5,747 nucleotides of DNA, taken from the NCBI GenBank assembly GCA_030037575.1, contig JASHRB010000436.1, forward strand, positions 1-5,747. The letters are read 5' to 3'. The translations under genes were made by a program, and so were the position numbers. The number at the start of each line of letters is the position of its first letter. Within the stretch, counting starts at the first letter, position 1. Source of the DNA: Candidatus Sulfotelmatobacter sp. (GTDB lineage Bacteria > Acidobacteriota > Terriglobia > Terriglobales > Acidobacteriaceae). Below the pieces are notes generated by a model that saw nothing but the letters and a program-made list of their open reading frames with translations, had not been told where the DNA came from and made no database searches. Of the stretch, positions 1-4,929 are shown in pieces.

Positions 1-229
1 GTACGGGCGTTTCGCCTGCGTTGAGTCGTCGTTCGAGTTCTTTGGCTTTCTCTAACGCAGTGCCGAAAGACCGCGTGTTCGCGGATTGACGGAATTGTTT
101 GCCGTGGCGAGAATAGCGGAGCCACTTCGCACAGCGGCACTTCGCGTAGCCCTCTTCTCCGACGTGATCGCACGTCGTTTTGTGCCGGACGAAAACTCTG
201 ACTGTAATTTCCTGTGTTGGCTCGTTCAC
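1..229 (-). CDS. Tyrosine-recombinase-type integrase, N-terminal part (cut by window edge)
   Basis: Reading the minus strand from a GTG at 229 gives 76 open codons that run off the left edge, beginning VNEPTQEITVRVFVRHK. Residues 20-33 hold Cys20, His22, Cys31 and Cys33, a small zinc-knuckle-like CxH...CxC pattern. Lys-Trp-Leu at 35-37 follows, then a basic Arg/Lys/Gln/Ser stretch around residues 38-54, then a charged helix (about 58-70). I recognise this as the N-terminal region of a site-specific integrase common in acidobacteria. The catalytic Arg-His-Arg-Tyr domain would lie outside the window, so function is inferred from the N-terminus and context. The start is supported by a perfect AGGAGG at 5-base spacing, and no in-frame ATG lies close upstream. 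The gene sits just downstream of tRNA-Sec in the same direction, as expected for the integrase of an element inserted in a tRNA 3' end. It could instead be a remnant, since the C-terminus is unseen. Confidence 0.75.
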   Translation of the reverse strand, partial: MNEPTQEITVRVFVRHKTTCDHVGEEGYAKCRCAKWLRYSRHGKQFRQSANTRSFGTALEKAKELERRLNAGETPV

Positions 230-234
230 GAATC

Positions 235-240
235 CCTCCT
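235..240 (-). promoter_or_regulatory. Shine-Dalgarno of the integrase
   Basis: The minus strand reads AGGAGG here, five bases before the GTG at 229. It fixes the start of a reading frame that would otherwise be easy to miss because it is cut by the window edge. Confidence 0.75.
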
Positions 241-275
241 GCCTACCGGAGAGCCTTGGGAGATGCCTAACACAG

Positions 276-303
276 ATTCTAGCACATAAGCAGTCTAAGT
301 CAT
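276..303 (-). promoter_or_regulatory. Candidate extended -10 promoter of the integrase
   Basis: On the minus strand, ATGACT (298-303, four of six matches to TTGACA) is followed after 16 bases by TAGAAT (276-281). TAGAAT is preceded by TGC, an extended -10 signature. Transcription would start near 269 and give a leader of about 40 bases to the GTG. If real, the integrase need not depend on read-through from the tRNA gene. The call rests on consensus matching only. Confidence 0.45.
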
Positions 304-313
304 TGATAAATAT

Positions 314-342
314 TGGCGGAAGCGAGTGGGAGTCGAACCCAC
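314..342 (-). other. Possible attachment-site copy in the tRNA-Sec 3' end
   Basis: Elements carrying tyrosine recombinases usually recombine at the T-arm/acceptor 3' part of a tRNA gene and restore it on insertion. With the integrase starting 84 bases beyond this end, the T arm to CCA of selC is the natural candidate. No second copy of this segment is visible in the window, so the other att site would have to lie left of base 1. The limits given are inferred and not marked by a visible repeat. Confidence 0.3.
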
Positions 343-411
343 CAGTGACAGGGTCACCTGCCGCCCGCCGGTTTTGAAGACCGGGACGATCACCGGACCG
401 CATGCGCTTCC
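314..411 (-). tRNA. selC: tRNA-Sec (anticodon UCA)
   Basis: The minus strand folds as a selenocysteine tRNA. The 5' end GGAAGCG (411-405) pairs with CGCTTCC (324-318), followed by discriminator G (317) and an encoded CCA (316-314). The D stem is six pairs long (two G-U) closed by a four-base CGGT loop, a hallmark of tRNA-Sec. The anticodon stem CCGGT/ACCGG closes the loop CTTCAAA, giving anticodon UCA (377-375). A long variable arm with a GTGAC/GTCAC stem follows, then a T arm GTGGG-TTCGACT-CCCAC. Total length is 98 bases with CCA. The gene delivers Ser/Sec to in-frame UGA codons with SelA, SelB and SelD, none of which are in this window. Its presence implies that the genome encodes selenoproteins. 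One oddity is that the eighth acceptor pair expected in bacteria would be a C-U mismatch here. Confidence 0.96.
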
Positions 412-747
412 AAACTCTTGACTATACATACGTTTGTGGACTACCAAACATATCTTTACTGGCAATTTTACTGGCGCGTTCTCAGCATACAGGCCATCTG
501 TGGGGCTACATGTTACTCCCCGGATCGTCAATGACATTGTGCACGGGAAAGCGCGGGATCACTCCTGAAATGGGCGCAGGGCTGTCGAAGTATTTCGGCA
601 TTCTGAGCAGTTCTGGCTTGATTTGCAGGATGCTTTCGCGATCCATGAGGTCAAACAAAAGCATTCCAAGGAACTCAAGGCTATGAAACCTCTGGCCGTG
701 GTGCTGCTTCCTCATCCCATTGAGAGGGCGCGTGCTGCCAACCGACG
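412..747. other. Non-coding stretch between tRNA-Sec and the peroxiredoxin terminator
   Basis: No gene here is convincing. On the minus strand TATAGT at 421-426 could be the -10 box of selC, placing the transcript start only a few bases before the mature 5' end. No good -35 hexamer lies 16-18 bases further up (GTTTGG or TGTTTG). Reading frames exist on both strands, including a 69-codon minus frame at 506-715, but none has a Shine-Dalgarno or a family I recognise. The stretch may hold regulatory DNA or decayed sequence. Confidence 0.5.
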
Positions 748-778
748 AAAAAAAGGCTTACCAAATTTCGGTAAGCCT
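748..778 (-). terminator. Intrinsic terminator of the peroxiredoxin gene
   Basis: On the minus strand a perfect nine-pair stem, AGGCTTACC / GGTAAGCCT (778-770 and 762-754), with a seven-base loop GAAATTT runs straight into a tract of seven T (754-748). It lies 74 bases after the stop codon of the peroxiredoxin and points the same way, so it should end that transcript before it reaches tRNA-Sec. Confidence 0.88.
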
Positions 779-851
779 CGGACCCGTGCTCATCTGCGTA
801 AGTCCACGGCGACTGAACTTTAGCCGCGGCAAGTTTCGCTGCCAGTCACAA

Positions 852-1541
852 CTACTTTGGTTGGGGAACGATTCTCAAATACGGCTTCGGCGACTTCCAT
901 CCCCCCGGATACTGCTTTTGCGCTTCCTCGTTGGAAACGTTTCCGCCGATAATGACATCTTCTCCGGGCTTCCAGTTCACTGGCGTCGAAACTTTGTGCT
1001 TCGCGGTCAGCTGCAGCGAGTCGATGACCCGCAGGATTTCGTCGAAGTTGCGACCGGTGCTCATGGGATAACTGAGCTGCAGCTTGATCTTTTTGTCCGG
1101 GCCAATCACGAAGACAGTTCGCACAGTTGCGTTGTCCGCGGCCGTGCGTCCTTCGCTGGTTTCCCCGGCCGCTGCCGGCAGCATGCCGTAAAGCTTGGCG
1201 ATCTTGAGTTGCGGGTCGCCGATCATCGGATAGTTCACTTTCGCTCCTTGGGTCTCTTCAATGTCTAGGGCCCACCTGCCGTGGCTGCTCACTGGGTCCA
1301 CACTCAGGCCGATGATCTTTGTGTTGCGCTTGGCAAATTCCGGAGCCAATTTTGCCATGTAGCCGAGCTCGGTTGTGCAGACCGGAGTGAAGTCCTTGGG
1401 ATGAGAAAACAAAATGGCCCAGCCGTTGCCGATCCATTCGTGAAAATGGATGGAGCCTTGCGTGGTTTCGGCGGCAAAGTCGGGTGCGGTGTCGTTGATA
1501 CGTGGAATGGCGTTGATCTCAGTTAGGGTCGCAGTGCTCAT
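852..1541 (-). CDS. 1-Cys peroxiredoxin (Prx6-type AhpC/TSA family)
   Basis: The 229-residue product is a thiol peroxidase that reduces hydrogen peroxide and organic hydroperoxides in the cytoplasm. The active-site segment PKDFTPVCTTE (48-58) carries the conserved Pro48, Thr52 and peroxidatic Cys55. Arg141 in TVRTVFVIGP is the conserved active-site arginine. Cys55 is the only cysteine in the protein, so there is no resolving Cys and an outside thiol must recycle it. The C-terminal extension (about 180-229, with TPVNWKPGEDVIIG and YPGGWKSPKPYLR) is typical of the Prx6 subfamily and absent from short AhpC proteins, and the length fits that group. The frame stays open upstream to 1649, but the ATG at 1541 has a GAGGAG Shine-Dalgarno at six-base spacing and fits the family's N-terminus. 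The gene stands alone, with its own terminator and an operator-like palindrome 21 bases before the start codon. Confidence 0.95.
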   Translation of the reverse strand: MSTATLTEINAIPRINDTAPDFAAETTQGSIHFHEWIGNGWAILFSHPKDFTPVCTTELGYMAKLAPEFAKRNTKIIGLSVDPVSSHGRWALDIEETQGAKVNYPMIGDPQLKIAKLYGMLPAAAGETSEGRTAADNATVRTVFVIGPDKKIKLQLSYPMSTGRNFDEILRVIDSLQLTAKHKVSTPVNWKPGEDVIIGGNVSNEEAQKQYPGGWKSPKPYLRIVPQPK

Positions 1542-1547
1542 GATCTT

Positions 1548-1553
1548 CTCCTC
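1548..1553 (-). promoter_or_regulatory. Shine-Dalgarno that sets the peroxiredoxin start
   Basis: The minus strand reads GAGGAG, six bases before the ATG at 1541. The reading frame extends 36 codons further upstream through sequence unlike any peroxiredoxin, so this site decides in favour of the internal ATG. Confidence 0.8.
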
Positions 1554-1562
1554 GCGATAAAG

Positions 1563-1579
1563 TCTATCATAATAATAGA
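1563..1579 (-). promoter_or_regulatory. PerR/Fur-family-like operator over the peroxiredoxin promoter
   Basis: TCTATCATAATAATAGA is a 17-base palindrome with seven of eight arm positions complementary around a central A, in a very AT-rich island of otherwise GC-rich DNA. Its inner 15 bases on the minus strand, CTATTATTATGATAG, match the PerR box TTATAATNATTATAA at 10 of 14 specified positions. It contains possible -10 hexamers (TATTAT, TATGAT), so a bound repressor would block the promoter. No clear -35 is visible. PerR-type control of peroxiredoxins is well known; its use here is inferred. Confidence 0.5.
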
Positions 1580-1899
1580 GTTTACTGGCATTCGCCCCTC
1601 CCCACGCGGTTCTCGATTCGGGTGAATTTCGGGGAAAAACGAAGCCCACCCGCTTCGCCGGGTGGTGAAAGGATTTCTCGGTGGCTCCCTACCCACACGA
1701 CGGCAGACACATGCGACAACAACCACATGGGAGGCCGAGGTTGGAGGGATGCAACATGACGGTAGGATAGAAGCCCGGACTGCCTGTGTCAACAGCCGCC
1801 CGGGCCACACGGGCCACAACTGCCGCAGTACAGGTTTTCTGCATCGTTCGGTGACGGACTGCATCCGACCAACTTCGGCTGGATTTCGCCGGATTTCTT
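1580..1899. other. Divergent intergenic region between peroxiredoxin and PhzF-family gene
   Basis: About 320 bases with no credible gene. It holds the inverted repeat at 1646-1665 and a perfect tandem copy of CGGGCCACA (1801-1809 and 1810-1818). GGATTTC also occurs twice (1881-1887 and 1891-1897) immediately before the PhzF start. I could not pick out a confident promoter for the PhzF-family gene. Overlapping frames on both strands (for example 1662-1991 plus and 1689-2063 minus) look like chance frames in GC-rich DNA. Confidence 0.5.
1646..1665. repeat. Inverted repeat CCACCCG/CGGGTGG
   Basis: CCACCCG (1646-1652) and CGGGTGG (1659-1665) form a perfect seven-pair hairpin around the six bases CTTCGC. 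The preceding GAAGCC and the CCCACCC/GGGTGG pattern resemble short dispersed intergenic repeats of acidobacterial genomes, but only one copy is in the window. There is no T tract, so it is not an intrinsic terminator. Confidence 0.5.
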
Positions 1900-2793
1900 A
1901 TGAGCAACCCGAAACGCACCTTCGCGATGGCGCAGTGGGATGTTTTCTCGGCGAAGCGGCTCGAAGGCAATTCGCTGGCCGTATTCTTTGACGGACGAGG
2001 ATTGACCGACTGCGAGATGCAAGCGATCGCAAAGGAGATGAACCTCTCAGAGACCACTTTCATCCTGCCGCGCGACGTCTCGATTGAGCGCGAGCGGGGC
2101 GTGCGCGTAAGAATCTTTACCGTGCAGGAAGAGCTTCCGTTCGCCGGTCATCCCACGCTGGGAACAGCCTTTGCCCTGCGCGGACAAAGTGGCGCGAAGG
2201 AGGTCGCGCTTGATTTGAACGTGGGCCAAGTACCGGTTCGTTTCGAGGACAACTCCGGCGATCCCGCTTTCGGCGAGATGACGCAGGTCGATCCAACGTT
2301 CGGCACTGTGCACGAGCGCGGGACGGTCGCGCGCCTCACCGGATTGCTTGTGCAAGATTTCGACGATGCTCTTCCGATTCAGACGGTCTCGACGGGCGTT
2401 CCCTTCACTATCGCTCCGATCAAGTCACTCGCGGCCATACGGCGTCTTAAGGTCGACGTGAATCGCGCCGCAGAATATCTCGCCAAAGTGAACGGGAATT
2501 TTTTTTATTTCGTGACCCGGGAAACTGTCGATCCGGGAGCACGGCTGCACGCGCGCATGTTGTTCTACAACGGCGAGGATCCCGCGACCGGTTCGGCAGC
2601 CGGATGCGCGGCAGCGTGGATGGTCGCGCACGGCGTGGGGGAACCCGACCAACGGGTCCTGATCGAACAGGGAGTCGAAATGGAGCGGCCGAGCAGGATT
2701 TTTGTTCGTGCCTCACACGTCGATAACCGCATAGTCAACGTTCGCGTTGGGGGCAACGCTGTCGAAATTATGCGCGGTGAACTTTTCCTGTAA
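1900..2793 (+). CDS. PhzF-family isomerase/epimerase-like protein
   Basis: The product has 297 residues, the usual size for the family, which adopts a two-domain diaminopimelate-epimerase fold. The N-terminus WDVFSAKRLEGNSLAVF (13-29) and MNLSETTFIL (47-56) are diagnostic; Glu51 matches the acid-base glutamate of PhzF. FTVQEELPFAGHPTLGTA (73-90) is the first half of the active site with His84. GEDPATGSAAG (225-235) is the second, anion-binding half. PhzF itself isomerises a dihydro-hydroxyanthranilate in phenazine synthesis, but most relatives have unknown substrates. No phenazine genes are nearby, so the substrate is left open. The ATG at 1900 is chosen because the next Met (residue 10) would remove family sequence; its Shine-Dalgarno is weak. 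The nearest upstream gene, the peroxiredoxin, is divergent, and the receiver gene follows 198 bases later. Confidence 0.92.
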   Translation: MSNPKRTFAMAQWDVFSAKRLEGNSLAVFFDGRGLTDCEMQAIAKEMNLSETTFILPRDVSIERERGVRVRIFTVQEELPFAGHPTLGTAFALRGQSGAKEVALDLNVGQVPVRFEDNSGDPAFGEMTQVDPTFGTVHERGTVARLTGLLVQDFDDALPIQTVSTGVPFTIAPIKSLAAIRRLKVDVNRAAEYLAKVNGNFFYFVTRETVDPGARLHARMLFYNGEDPATGSAAGCAAAWMVAHGVGEPDQRVLIEQGVEMERPSRIFVRASHVDNRIVNVRVGGNAVEIMRGELFL

Positions 2794-2881
2794 GCGGTAA
2801 CTCGTCGGCATTGCAAAACGGCAGCTTGCGTGCGATCGAAAATTGTCAATAGCCAAACCCTACCATTTGCTTTCAAGCTAC

Positions 2882-2910
2882 TTTACAGACTTTCGCGGTG
2901 CCTTTAGCAT
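2882..2910 (+). promoter_or_regulatory. Candidate promoter of the receiver gene
   Basis: TTTACA (2882-2887, five of six to TTGACA) is separated by 17 bases from TAGCAT (2905-2910, four of six to TATAAT). Transcription would start near 2917 and give a leader of about 75 bases that includes the hairpin at 2955-2972. This is consensus matching only. Confidence 0.4.
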
Positions 2911-2954
2911 CCATTTCGCCCATCAATCCTTCAGGAATAGAGAACCGTCCGTCA

Positions 2955-2972
2955 ACTGGGCACAAGCCCAGT
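2955..2972 (+). other. Leader hairpin before the receiver gene
   Basis: ACTGGGC (2955-2961) and GCCCAGT (2966-2972) form a perfect seven-pair stem with an ACAA tetraloop. It ends ten bases before the Shine-Dalgarno of the receiver gene. No T tract follows, so it is not an intrinsic terminator. It could stabilise the 5' end or affect ribosome access, which is inference. Confidence 0.5.
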
Positions 2973-2982
2973 CGACCGATAC

Positions 2983-2988
2983 AGGAGG
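2983..2988 (+). promoter_or_regulatory. Shine-Dalgarno of the receiver gene, unusually close to the ATG
   Basis: AGGAGG, within AGGAGGGG, lies only three bases before the ATG at 2992, closer than the usual 5-9. The next Met (residue 23) would cut away the acidic pocket of the receiver domain, so the ATG at 2992 is still the best start. Confidence 0.7.
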
Positions 2989-2991
2989 GGA

Positions 2992-3414
2992 ATGAAACCG
3001 AAGCGCACCATCCTTTGTGTCGACGACAACGAACAGTCGCTTTCCTACCGCAAAATCATGCTCGAAACCCGGGGTTATCGGGTAGCGGGCTACTCCAAGG
3101 GCGAAGAAGCGCTTGAGCGCTTCAAGCAGGGAGGAATCGACCTGGTGGTCACGGACATGGCAATGCCCGGCCTGGACGGTCCGGGATTGATCGCAGCCAT
3201 CAAAAATCTCTCGCCGCAGACGCCGGCCATTCTTATCGCCAGCAAAGTGCGCGTCTACGATCATGACTCGCAAGCTGACGTATTTCTCGCTCGGGGAATG
3301 TACGCTCCGGTTGACTTGCTGGAGCGAATCCGCCTGCTGCTGGTGCGGAAGCGCGGTCCCAAAAGAATGCAGGAACGAACCGTCGTGACCCCCACTCAGG
3401 TCGGCGTCGCCTAA
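2992..3414 (+). CDS. Stand-alone response regulator receiver domain, degenerate switch residues
   Basis: This 140-residue protein is essentially a single CheY-like receiver domain with no output domain. ILCVDDNEQS (7-16) carries the acidic pocket Asp11/Asp12. LVVTDMAMPGLDG (51-63) carries the phosphoacceptor Asp55. The usual Thr/Ser that senses phosphorylation should fall in ILIASK (80-85), where Ala83 takes its place. The conserved Lys before Pro near the C-terminus is missing: VFLARGMYAP (97-106) has Arg-Gly. The tail from about 119 is basic (RKRGPKR) and is probably unstructured. The acidic pocket suggests it can still be phosphorylated, but the signalling switch is probably altered. It would act in the cytoplasm with an unknown kinase, as none is encoded nearby. 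Similar single-domain receivers with an Arg/Lys-Gly variant are familiar to me from acidobacteria, but I cannot name a partner. Confidence 0.9.
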   Translation: MKPKRTILCVDDNEQSLSYRKIMLETRGYRVAGYSKGEEALERFKQGGIDLVVTDMAMPGLDGPGLIAAIKNLSPQTPAILIASKVRVYDHDSQADVFLARGMYAPVDLLERIRLLLVRKRGPKRMQERTVVTPTQVGVA

Positions 3415-3449
3415 GCAGTTCCTTTCAGACAAAACCGATTGGTCGGGAG

Positions 3450-3483
3450 ATGGCAAGCACCCGAGAAGCCTCCGCCATTTTTT
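3450..3483 (+). terminator. Weak candidate terminator after the receiver gene
   Basis: ATGGC (3450-3454) can pair with GCCAT (3474-3478), which runs into six T (3478-3483). The loop is large (19 bases) and the stem short. GGTC (3441-3444) and GACC further out can add an outer stem. The T tract and its position 36 bases after the stop codon favour termination, but the structure is poor. Confidence 0.3.
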
Positions 3484-3562
3484 GTCCTGACCGAATCTTT
3501 GTTTTGTTGCACTTGTGATGCTCGACGGTAAGTCCTGGCCGTCGTGTAAGATCGAATCTGAC

Positions 3563-4264
3563 ATGGCCGCATTCATCGAAGCCATCGATTTACACAAGAC
3601 TTATCATGTGGGCAAGATCGAAGTGCCGGCGCTCCGCGGCATTTCATTCACCATTCAAAAAGGAGAATTCGTGTCGGTGGTCGGCCCCTCGGGCAGCGGC
3701 AAGTCGACTCTGTTTTATCTTCTGGGGGGACTCACCCGCGCCGACTCCGGCAAGGTAATTCTCGATGGCGACGACTTCGCTTCTCTCTCGGATGCCGAGC
3801 GCACCCGCATGCGCAAGCACAAAATCGGATTCGTATTTCAGAAGTTCAACTTGTTGCCCACCTTGAGCGCTCGCTCAAATATTGAAATTGCGCGGGAAAT
3901 TTCCGGCAACGGCCATCGCGATTCCGCATTCTTCGAACGCATCGCGGAATTATTAGGGCTCGCGCGCCGGCTGAACCATCGTCCATCGGAACTCTCCGGC
4001 GGCGAACAGCAGCGTGTGGCTTTGGCGCGGGCGTTGATTAACAAGCCGGCAATCGTTTTGGCCGATGAGCCTACCGGCAACCTGGACACGGAAAACTCCA
4101 ATATCGTTCTCCGCATGTTGCGGCAATCGAACCAGGAACTCGGCCAGACTGTGCTGATGATCACGCATAATCCCGAGGCCGCAAAATACGCGGACTGTAT
4201 CCTTCACATGCGAGACGGCCATATCGTGCAGCCGGAAGAAGATCCGCAGTGGGCGCCGCATTAG
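3563..4264 (+). CDS. ABC transporter ATP-binding protein, MacB/LolD type
   Basis: The 233-residue protein has all ABC ATPase motifs in order: Walker A GPSGSGKST (41-49), Q-loop Gln93 in VFQKFNLLP, signature LSGGEQQ (144-150), Walker B IVLADEP (164-170), D-loop GNLD (172-175) and switch His202 in ITHNPE. The start IEAIDLHKTYHVGKIEVPAL and the FVFQKFNLLP Q-loop context place it with ATPases that drive FtsX-type permeases (MacB, LolD and similar), which work by mechanotransmission in the inner membrane on lipoproteins, peptides or antibiotics. No permease gene is in the window, so the substrate cannot be given. The frame opens with GTG-ATG at 3515, but the ATG at 3563 is preferred because family similarity begins there; neither has a clear Shine-Dalgarno. 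The acidic tail after 220 is short. It lies 148 bases after the receiver gene and converges with the methyltransferase pair. Confidence 0.93.
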   Translation: MAAFIEAIDLHKTYHVGKIEVPALRGISFTIQKGEFVSVVGPSGSGKSTLFYLLGGLTRADSGKVILDGDDFASLSDAERTRMRKHKIGFVFQKFNLLPTLSARSNIEIAREISGNGHRDSAFFERIAELLGLARRLNHRPSELSGGEQQRVALARALINKPAIVLADEPTGNLDTENSNIVLRMLRQSNQELGQTVLMITHNPEAAKYADCILHMRDGHIVQPEEDPQWAPH

Positions 4265-4677
4265 TTGAACTGGCGTAGTTCACGCGGAGGTCACATCGGA
4301 ATGCCGAAAATGCTTGAGCACGGCGTGCTGGCGGCCTGGCCTCGCCTAAATCGCTCATTTACTGGCGCACGCCCAACAACCCCTGGAGAAGCGGTAGACC
4401 GTTTCGGATTCCGCCACGTGAGGACGGGCTGGCGACTTGGCTGGCTGAACAGGGCGCCGATCCTGTGCCGGTCATGCAGCGCATCCGCCGCAGTCCCGAC
4501 TGTTCGGGGTGTTTTTTCCTCGGCTCTTCCGGGTTTCTTCGCGTGCTCGAAGCTAGCCTGCGGGTATACGCCTTTCGAACCACACTAGTCGAGGTGAGCG
4601 CCTCGTTTCGTGGCAATCTTGAGTGCCTTTCCTACGTCGAGATCAAGAAGCGTCGGCGACCATGCACGGAACTCTGC
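4265..4677. other. Non-coding stretch between convergent genes
   Basis: About 410 bases between the ABC ATPase (plus) and the SDR fragment (minus). I see no gene with a start signal and recognisable family. One plus-strand frame stays open from 4318 to 4725, but it runs into the SDR fragment on the other strand and resembles nothing I know. The stretch holds the candidate terminator at 4494-4517 and a small hairpin CGAGG/CCTCG (4590-4594 and 4601-4605). The permease expected beside an ABC ATPase is not here. Confidence 0.55.
4494..4517 (+). terminator. Candidate intrinsic terminator downstream of the ABC gene
   Basis: TCCCGA (4494-4499) and TCGGGG (4504-4509) pair over five Watson-Crick bases plus one G-T around a CTGT loop. 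Then comes TG and six T (4512-4517). The stem is short but GC-rich. It lies 230 bases after the ABC stop codon, so it could end that transcript before it meets the opposing methyltransferase/SDR transcript. Confidence 0.45.
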
Positions 4678-4929
4678 CTACAAGGAACGCTTCGAGCGAC
4701 TCGCCTGAGATGTTCGGAAGAATAACTCGTGATCCGGGCGGACCAGGACGACCGACCAGACTGCGCTGATGCCGCCATCCACCACCAGATTGTGTCCCGT
4801 CACGAAACGTGACGCATCGCTTGCTAAAAATAGTGCCGCTTGTGCAATATCATCAACGCGCCCGACATGTTGCAGTGGTTGCCATCGGGGCAGAACCGAG
4901 ATAATGGCAGCTTCGGCTAGTTGATCCAC
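4678..4929 (-). pseudogene. C-terminal fragment of a short-chain dehydrogenase/reductase
   Basis: The 83-codon frame carries only the end of an SDR oxidoreductase: [20 protein letters not shown] (18-37) and [16 protein letters not shown] (40-55), the conserved tail that closes the Rossmann domain. The NAD(P)-binding TGxxxGxG, the catalytic Ser and the YxxxK motif (about the first 180 residues of a normal 250) are missing. SDR-like sequence begins almost at once after the methyltransferase stop. The frame starts with GTG directly following that TGA and lies in the same reading frame, with no Shine-Dalgarno of its own beyond the coding sequence. After Val-Asp-Gly-Gly the tail runs about 30 residues, longer than usual. 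It looks like the remnant of an SDR gene cut by a deletion or insertion. A catalytically active protein is not expected, though the fragment may be translated by coupling or read-through. Confidence 0.75.

Noticed and set aside
86..289. 67-codon plus-strand frame at the left edge
   Set aside because: It lies opposite the integrase start, which has a strong ribosome site and recognisable sequence, and the plus frame resembles no family.
295..537. Protein-coding frames across 295-537 (minus) and 180-377 (plus)
   Set aside because: They run straight through the tRNA-Sec gene, which accounts for the sequence by structure.
506..715. 69-codon minus-strand frame between tRNA-Sec and the terminator
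   Set aside because: It has no Shine-Dalgarno, no recognisable motif, and lies downstream of a strong terminator on its own strand with no evident promoter.
720..1526. Long plus-strand frames (720-1268 and 1281-1526)
   Set aside because: They are antisense to the well-supported peroxiredoxin and cross its terminator hairpin.
1728..1743. TGGGAGGCCGAGG, which matches a piece of the human Alu consensus
   Set aside because: The identity covers only 13 bases and the flanks do not match, so this is chance and not contamination.
1538..2063. Minus-strand frames at 1538-1864, 1689-2063 and 1789-2022
   Set aside because: They overlap each other, the promoter region and the PhzF-family gene, and carry no recognisable motif.
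2923..3597. 224-codon minus-strand frame opposite the receiver gene
   Set aside because: It is the antisense shadow of the receiver, whose motifs and ribosome site are clear, and it has no family signature.
4318..4725. Plus-strand frame open for about 136 codons
   Set aside because: It has no good start signal, matches no family I know, and overlaps the recognisable SDR fragment on the other strand; long open frames are expected by chance in GC-rich DNA.
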